A model generated the notes under the pieces. The model was not told the origin of the DNA, did not search any database, and was given only the letters and a program-made list of their open reading frames with translations. From Myrica gale (Eukaryota; Streptophyta; Magnoliopsida; Fagales; Myricaceae): a stretch of DNA of 64,000 nucleotides. Positions within the stretch are counted from its first letter, which is position 1, and each line of letters starts with the position of its first letter. This document shows, in pieces, positions 1 to 9,314 of the stretch. Where the stretch lies: positions 22,670,001-22,734,000 of the forward strand of contig OZ005606.1 of assembly GCA_963930655.1 (NCBI GenBank). Direction: 5' to 3'. The position numbers were made by a program, and so were the translations under genes.

Positions 1-286
1 CTTTCTTATGGAGATATCACTTGTCGATGAAGTCAATAGCTTAGGGAGTGTTCTAAGGGATTTCACTCGTGGAGGTTTTGACGATTGCATAATAAACTAT
101 TATTTTTATTATATTATACCCATCAAATATGAATCTTAAACATTTTTCATCTTTTTTCAAAAAAAAATCGCCATCTTTTTTATAAAAAAATAACCCTTGA
201 AATGATAAAACACTGAGTATTTTATAGATTACAGGGTGTCCCTTCTTGCTTACAGTTTCGTGACTTTCGTCCTTCCTCCGTGAGTT

Positions 287-1625
287 TGTAATACCCCGTC
301 CCGAAAAAGTGTAAGTAAGTAATTTAAATTTTAAACGAAAAGATAGAGCTTAATACTATGTTTAATTTTTGGATAGAGGTTGAATCGTATTTTTGAATTT
401 AAAGGCGCTGATATGGAGATGTGATCTATATTTGAATTTAAAAGTTTGAATAGAGATTTGATCTTGAGTTTGAATTTAAAGGTTAAGATATGGATAAAAA
501 TGATTCTTATATTTGAGTTTGAAAGATATGAATAAAGATCTTATGTTTGGATTTAAAGTGATGGATAGAGTTATGTTTGAATTTTAAAAGTTGAAGAGAT
601 TGAGGTTAATAAATGGTAGAAGAGAATGTATACTGGAGAGCAAAATTTAGATTGAGGTGGTACAATTAGATTCTGAGAGATTGTTCAGCAATTATTGGAG
701 ACGCTTTAAGAATTGATTAAGCGTTTGAGGTAAGCGGTTCTTCAATGAGATTTTAAACGTGTACCGTATTTATATATGGTTTTGATGTATTATTTGGGGA
801 ACTGAACAAATTTTGGGTAAAATGAGATTATCGAGATTTTGTGAAACTCAATTGAAATATTTATAACTTATTTGGTGAGCATACTGTGAAAATTGTCCTT
901 GCGCTGATGATATATCTTTGTGGTCTGTGTGACCAATTTGATACCCCTCGTGGTATTTGGAGGTCTTTGTGGCCTGAAGGTCTGTGTGACTTGATATTTG
1001 AAGGTCTTTATGGCCTAGAAGTCTGTGTGGCCTGATATTTGGAGGTATTTGTGGCCTAGAGGTCTGTGTGACCATTGAGCCTAGAGGTCTGTGTGACCAT
1101 TGATGATTTTTCTATATTGTGTGGCCTTGGATATTTTTGTTATAAACTTGTATTTTTGGGTTCGGTATGGCTCACAATGTTTTATTTTGGATTTCGGTTA
1201 TTGTAATAAAATTGTTTTTTTCTACAACCCCCACTGACTTACTACTTACTGAGCTAGTCGTAGCTCACCCCTTATTCTCATATTTTTCAGAGTTGAGAGA
1301 ATTAGAGAAGTTCGAGGAGCTTCATATAGATTTGTGTTTCGAATAAGTGTTTTGCAAAAGTACTTTTGGAGATTAATGTTGGGGAATTCGGTATTGTATT
1401 ATTTTGGGAGATCTTCATCGATATTAGAAATATCAGATATGCTAATGTAAATTTTAGAGATTAGATTGATATTTTTGGGTCTTTTTTACGGTTTATAAAT
1501 ATTTTGTTGAGGTTGCACAATATTAGTTTTGAAATATTGGGGCCTAGATAAATGATTATCCAAGGTGAAAAACCTTATTTTATACGAAAATCTATTTGCA
1601 TGAAGTCTAGGCTCGGGACGTTACA
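287..1625. mobile_element. Solo LTR of an LTR retrotransposon
   Basis: The element starts TGTAATACCCCGTCCCGA and ends GCTCGGGACGTTACA, so it has TG...CA ends and short inverted termini (CCCGTCCCGA against CTCGGGACG) of the kind common in plant Ty3/gypsy LTRs. A perfect 5-bp TSD, GAGTT, lies at 282-286 and 1626-1630. No internal domain or second LTR follows. The simplest reading is a complete element reduced to one LTR by recombination between its two LTRs. Family assignment to Ty3/gypsy is inferred from the termini only. Confidence 0.85.
903..1115. repeat. Degenerate short tandem repeats inside the solo LTR
   Basis: Variants of 'aggtctgtgtgacc' alternate with 'aggtctttgtggcctga', with a repeating block of roughly 45-50 bases. 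The array is imperfect and lies wholly within the solo LTR. It appears to be an LTR-internal repeat with no coding function. Confidence 0.6.
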
Positions 1626-1918
1626 GAGTTGCTCATAGTGCATTTGAAAAGTGAGGCTGAATAATTAAGTCTATAACCAAGCCAAGCACATTGTTTCTCC
1701 TGTGCAATTTACATAAAATAATTCATAATTTAAAGATCAGATTCCTCAGTAAAAGAAACTACAAAAGAAACTACATAAAGATAGAGTATATATGTTGGTA
1801 AGGAATTAAAGGAATTGTTTATGGATTTTTGTGTTTTTTTGTTACGAAAAATTAGGTTCATGATAAAAAAAGGAGAAAAATTTATTGGGATTGAAAAGGA
1901 TCATAGGGGAAAAGTTAT

Positions 1919-2371
1919 TGATGATGTCAAAAATCACCAAATAATAGAACGACCAGTAATGATACCAAAATCACCAATAGCCGGAGTCGATCAGACTCGA
2001 AAGAGAACAAGAAGAGAGAGCGGTGTCAGATCCGGAGACTCCGATGCCTAAGTTAGTTCTCAAGAGAAATTGAGAATTAAAAGAGCAATTAAAACTTTTT
2101 AGTCTAAAGAAGTAATGAGGCTTCTGGCTTGAGACTTGAGAAAATATGAAGGGAGTACTAATTTATTTATATGTGGGGGGATTATAGTCCTAAGGGGGTC
2201 TTAGCACCGTGAGTCTTAAGACTCCTTGAATATTTGAGCGAGAAAGTATGGAGGGAAAAATCCATATGTGAGCGGGCCGGGAGGCCTTAGATACGCCTAT
2301 GAACTTGAGTGGGACTACAGTTGGGCTGATGTATTTATGATGGGCTGAGCCAGTCATATTATGGCTCATCA
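1919..2371 (-). repeat. Left (3') LTR
   Basis: Direct-repeat partner of 5026-5466, starting TGATGATGTC and ending GGCTCATCA. Both copies share the block 'gtcagatccggagact' followed by 'cgatgcctaagtt', with scattered substitutions and short indels. The divergence suggests an old insertion. Confidence 0.8.
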
Positions 2372-2923
2372 GTAGTTTCCCCTTTAAACCAAATTATGAT
2401 AGCCGATATTTTTCAATATAATCACTGTATAAAAGGTGTACCTTTAGTTTTGTCGAACTAAACCAGTCATCTGGTGTGGAGGTGCCTTTGGCACATTGGA
2501 GTTAGACCAGTCATCTGGTGTAGACGTGTACTTGGTGTTACGGAGTTATACCTGTTCCCAGATGTATTGATGTTCTTGACCCTGTGAGATCAACAATTTG
2601 CTTGCGTAGAGGCACAGGTTACCGAGACCAATTTGCTAGCGCAGACACAGGTCGTTGAGGCCAATTCGCTAATGTAGGGGTGTCCATGACACATGTGAGT
2701 TAGACTAGTCGCCCGTGGTGTTTCGTCACGGAGGTACTCATTAAGGGTGTCCATAGCACTTGGCAGAGAACGACCAGACACCTGAATTATCAGATAAGAT
2801 AAAGCGAAAAGCTCGTCATGTTAGATAAAATACAACGAAATTATTAGAGTATGTAAAAATATATTATCAATAGGATATCTGGGTTGCTGAGACCAAGAAG
2901 TATCTATGGCATGGGTGAGTTAG
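2372..2923. other. Non-coding interior of the LTR element with degenerate repeats
   Basis: Phrases such as 'ttagaccagtc', 'gtgcccatg', 'cttggcac' and 'gagaccaatttgct' recur at irregular spacing. No reading frame has recognisable similarity. The stretch grades into the tandem duplication that follows. Confidence 0.5.
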
Positions 2924-3269
2924 ACCAGTCGTACGGGGCGCTCCTGTCACGGGGGTGCTCACTAGGGTTGCTAAGACCAAGGGGTGCCCATGTCACTGTA
3001 TCATTAAGGGTGTTCTTGGCACTGTAACATAAGGGGTGCACACAACACTGTAACATAAGAGTGCACACAACACTGTAACACAAGGGTGCGCTCGACACTA
3101 TAACATAAGTGATGCTCTTGGCGCTGTAAAATAAGTGGTGCTCTTGGCACTGTAACATAAATTATGCTCTTGGCACTGTAACATAAGGGTGCGCTCGACA
3201 CTGTAACTCCATGGTGCTCTTGGCACTTTGTAGAGAATGACTACATGATTGGTTTCATAAATTACAAGC

Positions 3270-3378
3270 ATGAGTATTCTCGCTTTGAAGAAGAAACCGA
3301 ACAATGAAGTAAATATTGTACTAAACAATGAATATTCATTTAAAGTCATAGGCTTGATAGATTCTGGTGCAGATTTAA
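3270..3378 (+). pseudogene. Endogenous pararetrovirus polyprotein fragment, copy 1 (protease active-site region)
   Basis: A short open stretch encodes an aspartic protease active-site motif, LIDSGADLN, preceded by a basic segment. This context matches the protease region of Caulimoviridae-like endogenous polyproteins better than Ty1/copia or Ty3/gypsy proteases. It is cut off by the start of the second tandem unit, so it is a fragment with no coding capacity. The assignment to an endogenous pararetrovirus is from family knowledge; a gypsy protease is the alternative. Confidence 0.6.
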
Positions 3379-3749
3379 ACCAGTCGTACGGGGCGCTCCT
3401 GTCACGGGGGTGCTCACTAGGGTTGCTAAGACCAAGGGGTGCCCATGTCACTGTATCATTAAGGGTGTTCTTGGCACTGTAACATAAAGGTGTTCTTGGC
3501 ACTGTAACATAAGGGGTGCACACAACACTGTAACATAAGAGTGCACACAACACTGTAACACAAGGGTGCGCTCGACACTATAACATAAGTGGTGCTCTTG
3601 GCGCTGTAAAATAAGTGGTGCTCTTGGCACTGTAACATAAATTATGCTCTTGGCACTGTAACATAAGGGTGCGCTCGACACTGTAACTCCATGGTGCTCT
3701 TGGCACTTTGTAGAGAATGACTACATGATTGGTTTCATAAATTACAAGC

Positions 3750-3859
3750 ATGAGTATTCTCGCTTTGAAGAAGAAACCGAACAATGAAGTAAATATTGTA
3801 CTAAACAATGAATATTCATTTAAAGTCATAGGCTTGATAGATTCTGGTGCAGATTTAAA
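3750..3859 (+). pseudogene. Endogenous pararetrovirus polyprotein fragment, copy 2
   Basis: Same sequence as 3270-3378 in the second tandem unit. Here the fragment is interrupted by a Mutator-like MITE inserted just after the DSGADLN motif (TSD TTTAAATTA). The viral-like reading resumes at about 4273-4320 with the residues EGIIPTKYYK, after a small frame change, and is then interrupted again by the YAK1 fragment. It is multiply broken. Confidence 0.6.
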
Positions 3860-3862
3860 TTA

Positions 3863-4259
3863 GGAAAAAATACATTTTTCACCCACAAACTACCATAGAT
3901 TTTGCAATTTGCACCATAAACTACCAATTTTTATACATTATATCCTCTAACTACCAATTTTTGACACTTTGCACTATTTTTCAAAATTTGATACTAAAAT
4001 GACGATAATGCCCTTGACCCATTTTGTATATAGTAGATATTGCTGTCAATTTATTAATTTCTCAAGGGTATTATTGTCAAATGGAGGGTGCAAAGTGTTT
4101 AATATTAGTAGTTGAAGGGTGTAATGTGTAAAAATTGGTAGTTTAGGGTGCAAAATGTATAACATTGATAGTTTGAAGGTGCAATGTATTAAATATGGTA
4201 GTTTGAGATGCAATGTGTAACTACCCCGGTAGTTTGTGAGTGGAAAGTGTATTTTCCCC
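3863..4259. mobile_element. Mutator-like MITE with 9-bp TSD
   Basis: The terminal inverted repeats start GGAAAAAATACATTTTTCAC and, from the other end, GGGGAAAATACACTTTCCAC. Both continue into 'ccacaaactacc'-type sequence. A perfect 9-bp TSD, TTTAAATTA, lies at 3854-3862 and 4260-4268, the size expected of Mutator superfamily elements. The interior is non-coding, about 397 bp. It interrupts the pararetroviral fragment. Confidence 0.85.
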
Positions 4260-4320
4260 TTTAAATTATATATAAGAAGGAATAATTCCAACAAAATATT
4301 ATAAGATTATCATCAACAAA

Positions 4321-4577
4321 ATATTTAAAGTCGCACACTTTGAGCGTTGTTGTGCAAAAACCTCCTTCAATTGTGCAGTTAGTGGCAAGATTAACCAAGG
4401 GCATAGTTGAAACGTATCAATTATGCAATACGCAGCTCAAGTATTCAAAGGAAATAAATCCGAAGAGATACTTGACCAGTCCGTTCATTGGAGTCCTAAA
4501 CGATGGCCATGATAATGTGAATTCGGATCTTATCCTAACTGTGAATTGCATCTTAATAAATTCAGAACAACAAAGAA
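4321..4577 (+). pseudogene. Captured fragment of a YAK1-type protein kinase gene
   Basis: The translation contains VARLTKGIVETYQLCN, NPKRYLTSP, GVLNDGHDNVNSDLILTVN and a C-terminal INSEQQR. This resembles the conserved segment just N-terminal to the kinase domain in plant YAK1 (dual-specificity DYRK-family kinase). Only about 75 residues are present, with no kinase motifs. The fragment lies between two perfect 17-bp copies of AGATTATCATCAACAAA (4304-4320 and 4578-4594), which look like a target duplication made when the fragment was inserted into the pararetroviral sequence. There is no poly(A) tail, so retroposition of a truncated mRNA and filler DNA at break repair are both possible. Confidence 0.75.
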
Positions 4578-4594
4578 AGATTATCATCAACAAA

Positions 4595-5025
4595 TGAAAG
4601 CCTATATTGTTACCTCCTGAAGTCAATTTTCCCGATGACACACAATACTGTGAAAACTAGAACCAATTTATCGAAAAAGATCCTATTCTTTAACGAAGAA
4701 ATCCCCCTGAGAAAGATTAAGAGCGTATGCAAGAAACGTTAATTTGTAGCGTATAGAATTTTTCCTACAAGTGATCTACGATATATCAAAAGAAAATCCA
4801 AATTAGTCATAAAGATGATATGAATCATCTACTAGGGATGCATACAAAACAAGGAACATCTTCCCTGAAAAGATTGTCTCAAAAGGAAGATTTGAATTGT
4901 CTACCAACATGTTCCCAGATAACGATGGTAACAAGGGATGCAAGGGAGATGGCTAGAAGAAATTATGGTGAGCGTGTATTTTTTGGAGGAGGCTTTTTTC
5001 GAGAATTCCTACATATAGTGCCAAT
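4595..5025. other. Unrecognised interior of the LTR element
   Basis: Both strands carry several stops. The first bases after 4594 may continue the pararetroviral sequence, but I cannot identify a protein. The last 20 bases before 5026 are the degenerate primer-binding region of the LTR element. Confidence 0.4.
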
Positions 5026-5466
5026 TGATGATATCAAAAATCACCAACGGTCAGTGATGATACCACAATCACCAATAGTCGGAGCCGATCATACCTGAAA
5101 GAGAACAAGAAGAGGGGGCGGCGTCAGATCCGGAGACTACGATGCCTAAGTTGGATCTCAAGAGGAATTGAATATTAGAAGAGATTAAAGCTTTTTAGTC
5201 TAGAGAAGTAATGAGGCTTCTGGCTTGAGACTTGAGAAAATATAAAGGGAGTATCTGTCTATTTATACGTGGGGGATTATAGTCCTACGAGGGGTCTTAG
5301 TACCGTGAGTCTTAATACTCATTGAATATTTGAGCGGGAAAGTATGGAGGGACAAATTCATATGTGCGTGGGCCAGAGGCCTTGGATAGGCCTATGAACT
5401 TGGGCAAGACTACAGTTTACCTGATGTATTTCTGATGAGCTGGGCCAGTCCTATTATGACCCATCA
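5026..5466 (-). repeat. Right (5') LTR
   Basis: Direct-repeat partner of 1919-2371. It begins TGATGATATC and ends GACCCATCA, followed by the TSD GTTAT. The degenerate primer-binding site lies immediately left of it, which sets the minus orientation. Confidence 0.8.
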
Positions 5467-5971
5467 GTTATATTTATAAAAAAAATTGATTTCAAGATGG
5501 AAAAAAATAAAAACATGTAAGCAATAAAGCAAACATAGCCATAATAATATGTTTTGTATAGAGAAGTACGAACGGTGAGAAAGAAGCAGGTGGTGGTACG
5601 GGTGGGAGACATTAACGGCCTTTTAATTCAATTAAAAATAAATTATTTGAGGTTGTAATTGCTTCCATTAGTGGTCGAATTGTGCTGTTACTGCTGTAGC
5701 CTGTCCGTGGTAAATGGTTTCTCATTTCTTCTATTAATTTGTTTGTTTGTTTTTTCTCTCTCTCCAGAGCTTACTGTGGTATTTGTCTGTGAAAATTTTG
5801 GGTGAAAATATTGGAATATTAAGATTGGTAAGAAAATGAAAGAGTCGGTAAAAAAATGAGGAGATAGAATATTTAAGTGAATATTATAATAATAAAAAAT
5901 TATTTAATGTAAAAAAATTATTATAATATAATTTTTTATAATATGCTCGAAAGCGTCAAACGCCCCGTGGG

Positions 5972-6020
5972 GATATCTCTTCGCTCGTGTGTTTCATGCT
6001 CACACGAGCGAAGATATATC
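5972..6020. repeat. Near-perfect inverted repeat (hairpin)
   Basis: The left arm 5972-5991 (gatatctcttcgctcgtgtg) pairs with the right arm 6001-6020 (cacacgagcgaagatatatc). There is one mismatch in 20 bp and a 9-base loop. No uridine tract follows and no gene lies next to it, so its role is unknown. Confidence 0.85.
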
Positions 6021-6622
6021 AACCTCCTTATAATGCTTCTTCTCCTGTACCGAGTTAGGCGTAGTTGAGTGGGTACGATTATTCTTCCCATTGAAAATTC
6101 TAGGACTTCTATATCAAAGATTGCATTATACCTTTTAAAACTTTATAAAGAATATTATATTCACCGTTTGCACCGATCGACCCTTTCAATTTGAAAAGAA
6201 CACCCGTTCCATCAATCAGGTCATTTAAAATGTAGTTGTTTAAGAATTTTCTTTGCGATCTATTTAACTTTAAGTATCATTTTTAATTTCATAAATAAGG
6301 TCTAAATTAACTTTTCCAGAGTTTTTATTAGATAAATATTCACTATATAAATTTTATTTATTTTTAAGTTATATGACATGACATGTCATGTGATTATATA
6401 TTGACACGTGTCCTGTTATGTCACTAATTTTGGTAAAAATCTAAACGAAAATATAATGAAAAAGGTCGCGATTTGTCACTAGCAGAAACTTAAACAATTT
6501 TTTAAAATCTCATAAAAATTCATATTGTAATTTTTAAATTTCTCAAAAAGTATTAAAATGCGTGTTAAATGATTTATTTTGGGAATATTTTGTAAGCAAG
6601 CAAAAATCAACATAGACATTTA

Positions 6623-6830
6623 GGCTATGTTTGTTTTATGTTTTGAGATATGTTTTTGTGTTTGTGTTTTTTTGAAAATAGTGTAGATTCTATTGAGATT
6701 GGTGAAAATTGTGTTAAAATTTGTTGAAATTTGTAAAAAGTTATTAGGATTGGTGAAAAGGTATTGAAATTGATGCAAAAAGTGAGAGAAATATTTTGAA
6801 AACATTTTGAAACATGAAACAAACATAGTC
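6623..6830. mobile_element. Tourist-like MITE (TTA TSD)
   Basis: The ends read GGCTATGTTTGTTTTATGTTT and, from the right, GACTATGTTTGTTTCATGTTT. A 3-bp TSD, TTA, flanks both sides (6620-6622, 6831-6833), as for PIF/Harbinger-derived MITEs. It is about 208 bp and non-coding. The element at 60803-61040 has closely related termini. Confidence 0.7.
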
Positions 6831-7200
6831 TTAAGATTTGATCATTTAGTTTTGATGAGTAAAATTTTAATTATTTGAGGTTTGAATGAGTAAAAAAATT
6901 TCCTGAAACGATTAAATCCAGTTTCTATGACTAAACTTAATTATAATTTCATTTTACTAATAAACTTATTAATATTCGACGCCCATTTTCTTCAATAATT
7001 TTATTTTTTCTTAGTGTTTTCTTATATCGGAAAATAATTTCATTTCAAGGATAATTGGGATTCTAGTGTTTCTAGGTTGTCTGGTGAATTTTGGCAAATT
7101 TTAGTAATTTATCTAAAAAAGATTGTATTTAAGTATTAAAATTTAAAATTTATGAAAAATTGAAAACAAAGAAAAACAGTGGAAAGAAAGTCAGAGCGAT

Positions 7201-7898
7201 TCCTCCATTTTCTTAATTTGCACAAACTTGTGCTTTTACCAAGCACCTTCGTGGAGCGTGCAAGCACCCTCGAATCACAAGTGGCAGTCTCGTAATCCCG
7301 TCCTTAGATCGGCGCCCACTCGCGAAGACACTCTATCGCCGTACTTCTGGCTAGTGAATGACTGTATTCCCTACGCCATAAGCGCATGTGGGACTATGCT
7401 GTTAAGAAATTACTATATAGCCCTCAGATTTACCTTAAATGGCAAGCTTCTCGTCACTTCATACGTGGCAATCTAAAGGGCCAGGCGGAGAAGGCAATTT
7501 AACCGTCAATATTGCGCTCCAAGTTCACGTGGCAGTCAGCTCGGGTTGTCCGAACCCGCGTACCGACAGGATAAGGTACATCGCCGTTTGAGCATAAGAT
7601 TCTTACGTGCGAGCGTTATACACGTAAATACCTCAGTCAGATTATCATACGAGCTTACCCCTTCGTCCTTGTCCCGGAACTCGCTTCTACTCAGACCCCT
7701 TCAGTCAGTCCAAACTTCCTGAGGGGCAACCCTCGTGAAAAATAGGAACAATAAGGGTGCTTTCGGTGATTTGGTATCCTCGGTAGGACAAAAAAAGGAT
7801 TATAAAAAGCTTTGATAACAAATACGCCGGAAAAAAAAAATTAACGGCGACCGGAGAATAAACGGGCGGCGAGAGGGATTCGATGTATTTCCCTTTCC
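7201..7898 (+). promoter_or_regulatory. Likely upstream promoter of the SEN1-like helicase gene
   Basis: This stretch is richer in GC and CpG than the DNA to its left. It contains two G-box-related ACGTGGCA sites (7463-7470 and, within CACGTGGCA, 7526-7534) and a related AAGTGGCAGTC at about 7279. No convincing protein is encoded. It ends at a TATA box. Its promoter role is inferred from position. Confidence 0.45.
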
Positions 7899-7908
7899 TA
7901 TATATAAA
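7899..7908 (+). promoter_or_regulatory. TATA box of the SEN1-like helicase gene
   Basis: TATATATAAA lies about 30 bases upstream of a CT-rich leader (ctctctctctcgctcgctcgg), a typical plant start region. It implies transcription starting near 7930-7940. Confidence 0.6.
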
Positions 7909-7929
7909 CCCATCACCACACCCTTTGTT

Positions 7930-8051
7930 CCCCACATATTAGCATTCTTTCTTTGCTCTCTCTCTCGCTCGCTCGGTCTAGGCACATACAGAGCCGCTCT
8001 CTCTCTTTCTCTATTCAATCTTTCTCTCTAGATTCAAGCACTCTCATAGAG
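7930..8051 (+). other. 5' UTR exon of the SEN1-like helicase gene
   Basis: A CT-rich leader with no ATG ends at a good donor (ATAGAG|GTAAAA). It is followed by a ~1.1-kb intron reaching the first coding exon near 9177. The start is estimated from the TATA box. Confidence 0.5.
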
Positions 8052-9188
8052 GTAAAATTCTCTCTCCAAACTGCGACTTTAATTTTTAATATCTAATTTT
8101 AAATCTTTAATTATTTATTCGACTTAAAAATGGGTAATTTCTTCGTACCAACCAGTGGCATGAATACGGGGAGAATCATGAGGTTGACTATCAGATAACT
8201 GCACGAATTTGTGGACGGTTCAGATATGACTAGGTTCGATCCTCTTGAGAATGCTGGTTTAATCTTTGGATTAGGTGTGAGGTGTTGGGGATTGAGCTTG
8301 GTGTGAAGAAGCTTGGTCGTGAAGAAGGCTGATTCTTGGAAACCCTAGAAAAATAATGTGAGGTTAGTTGTTGAGTGGTGAGGATTGTGGTATAGGTCTT
8401 GATCTGTGCTGGTTTTCTGCCAGATTAGAGATGGTAGTCAGGGTGTTCCATGCGGCGGATAATTGGTCTGTAGAAATTGGGTTTATTTGAGTTTTGCGCA
8501 GTCACTTCCTGTAGGTATTTGGGGTGGCAAGGACCAGAAAATGTTTTCGGTTGGGTATATGCATACTGGTTCTTGCTATGGTCTTAGTTAGGCAAAATGA
8601 ATACCTACTAGAAGTTCTAGAACGTTAATCATTTCTATTATCGAATGGTAACTTTTATTTGTCTTTCGAATTAACTCTGCGCGTTATGTGCTTTATTTGT
8701 GTTTTATGCAACTGATAGTGTTAATTTCTGTCTTGGAAAACTTGATTTACATGCCAAACCTAAGAAGAGGTTCCCACTGTTTGCTCTGTGCCAGGGGTCT
8801 TTTTGGATTCCGAATTATGCTTTGATCTCTTTGACCGTATGACTATGCTTTAACTCATAGATCTAAGGTGATCATTTTTCTATTGGGATGCTATTTTTGA
8901 GAGGTATTGCTCTATGCAAGGTTTCTAAGTTACATGGTATATATCTGTTTGCTTGTTTCTTAAATATTGATCCCAGATTACTTTCTTAGCTTCCTTTTAC
9001 CCTTTATTTATAGTAGGGATTGTTGAACTTGATCCACAGGAATCAGTGACTATTTAGGACTCTTTTTAGCGGTTCGTGTGTGGATCCTTTTGCATTGGGT
9101 CACATTTGGCATGTCATGTGCAGTTTTTGTCAAAAAGAAAACTAGAAGAGCATCTGGTATACTTGTTTTCAAACAGTGTGTGGATTTT

Positions 9189-9314
9189 ATGCATTTATAT
9201 ATGAGATGGGTTCTCGAGGAAGGCCATTATTTGATCTCAATGAACCCCCTGCTGAGGATAATGAGAGTGATGGTGTCTTCTGCTTCCAGCCACAAAAGAC
9301 ACATCCATCTATGA
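9189..9314 (+). promoter_or_regulatory. Possible overlapping upstream ORF before the helicase start
   Basis: If the first coding exon begins after the CAG at 9174-9176, the mRNA has ATGs at 9189 and 9201 in another frame, before the main ATG at 9206. The frame stays open to a stop near 9314 and overlaps the main coding start. Use of an alternative AG directly before the main ATG (9204-9205) would remove both upstream ATGs. So the uORF depends on which acceptor is used. Confidence 0.35.

Larger units (their letters stand above)
2924..3859. repeat. Large tandem duplication (455-bp and 480-bp units)
   Basis: Unit 1 (2924-3378) and unit 2 (3379-3859) are nearly identical. Both begin accagtcgtacggggcgctc and end attctggtgcagatttaaa. 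Unit 2 carries one extra copy of a ~25-bp minor repeat (tgttcttggcactgtaacat), which accounts for the length difference. Each unit contains a run of 25-30 bp minor repeats followed by about 110 bp of pararetroviral coding sequence. The near identity means the duplication is recent compared with the decayed LTRs around it. Confidence 0.9.
1919..5466 (-). mobile_element. Degraded LTR retrotransposon (minus orientation) with nested insertions
   Basis: Two direct repeats of about 450 bp (1919-2371 and 5026-5466) begin TGATGAT and end CATCA. A perfect 5-bp TSD, GTTAT, lies at 1914-1918 and 5467-5471. Orientation is minus. Read on the minus strand, the right LTR is followed by ATTGGCACTATATGTAGGAA, a degraded form of the common plant Ty3/gypsy primer-binding region ATTGGCGCCGTCTGTGGGAA. 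A purine tract, AAAGGGGAAACTAC, directly precedes the left LTR. No gag-pol of its own is readable. The interior is non-coding repeats plus foreign insertions, so it looks like a LARD-like or heavily decayed element. Confidence 0.8.
5472..7200. other. AT-rich intergenic DNA
   Basis: No gene is visible. It contains a 20-bp hairpin at 5972-6020, a MITE at 6623-6830 and long A/T tracts. Confidence 0.6.

Noticed and set aside
8210..8245. tRNA B-box-like 'aggttcgatcc'
   Set aside because: No matching A box, cloverleaf or acceptor stem around it. It lies in the helicase 5' UTR intron.
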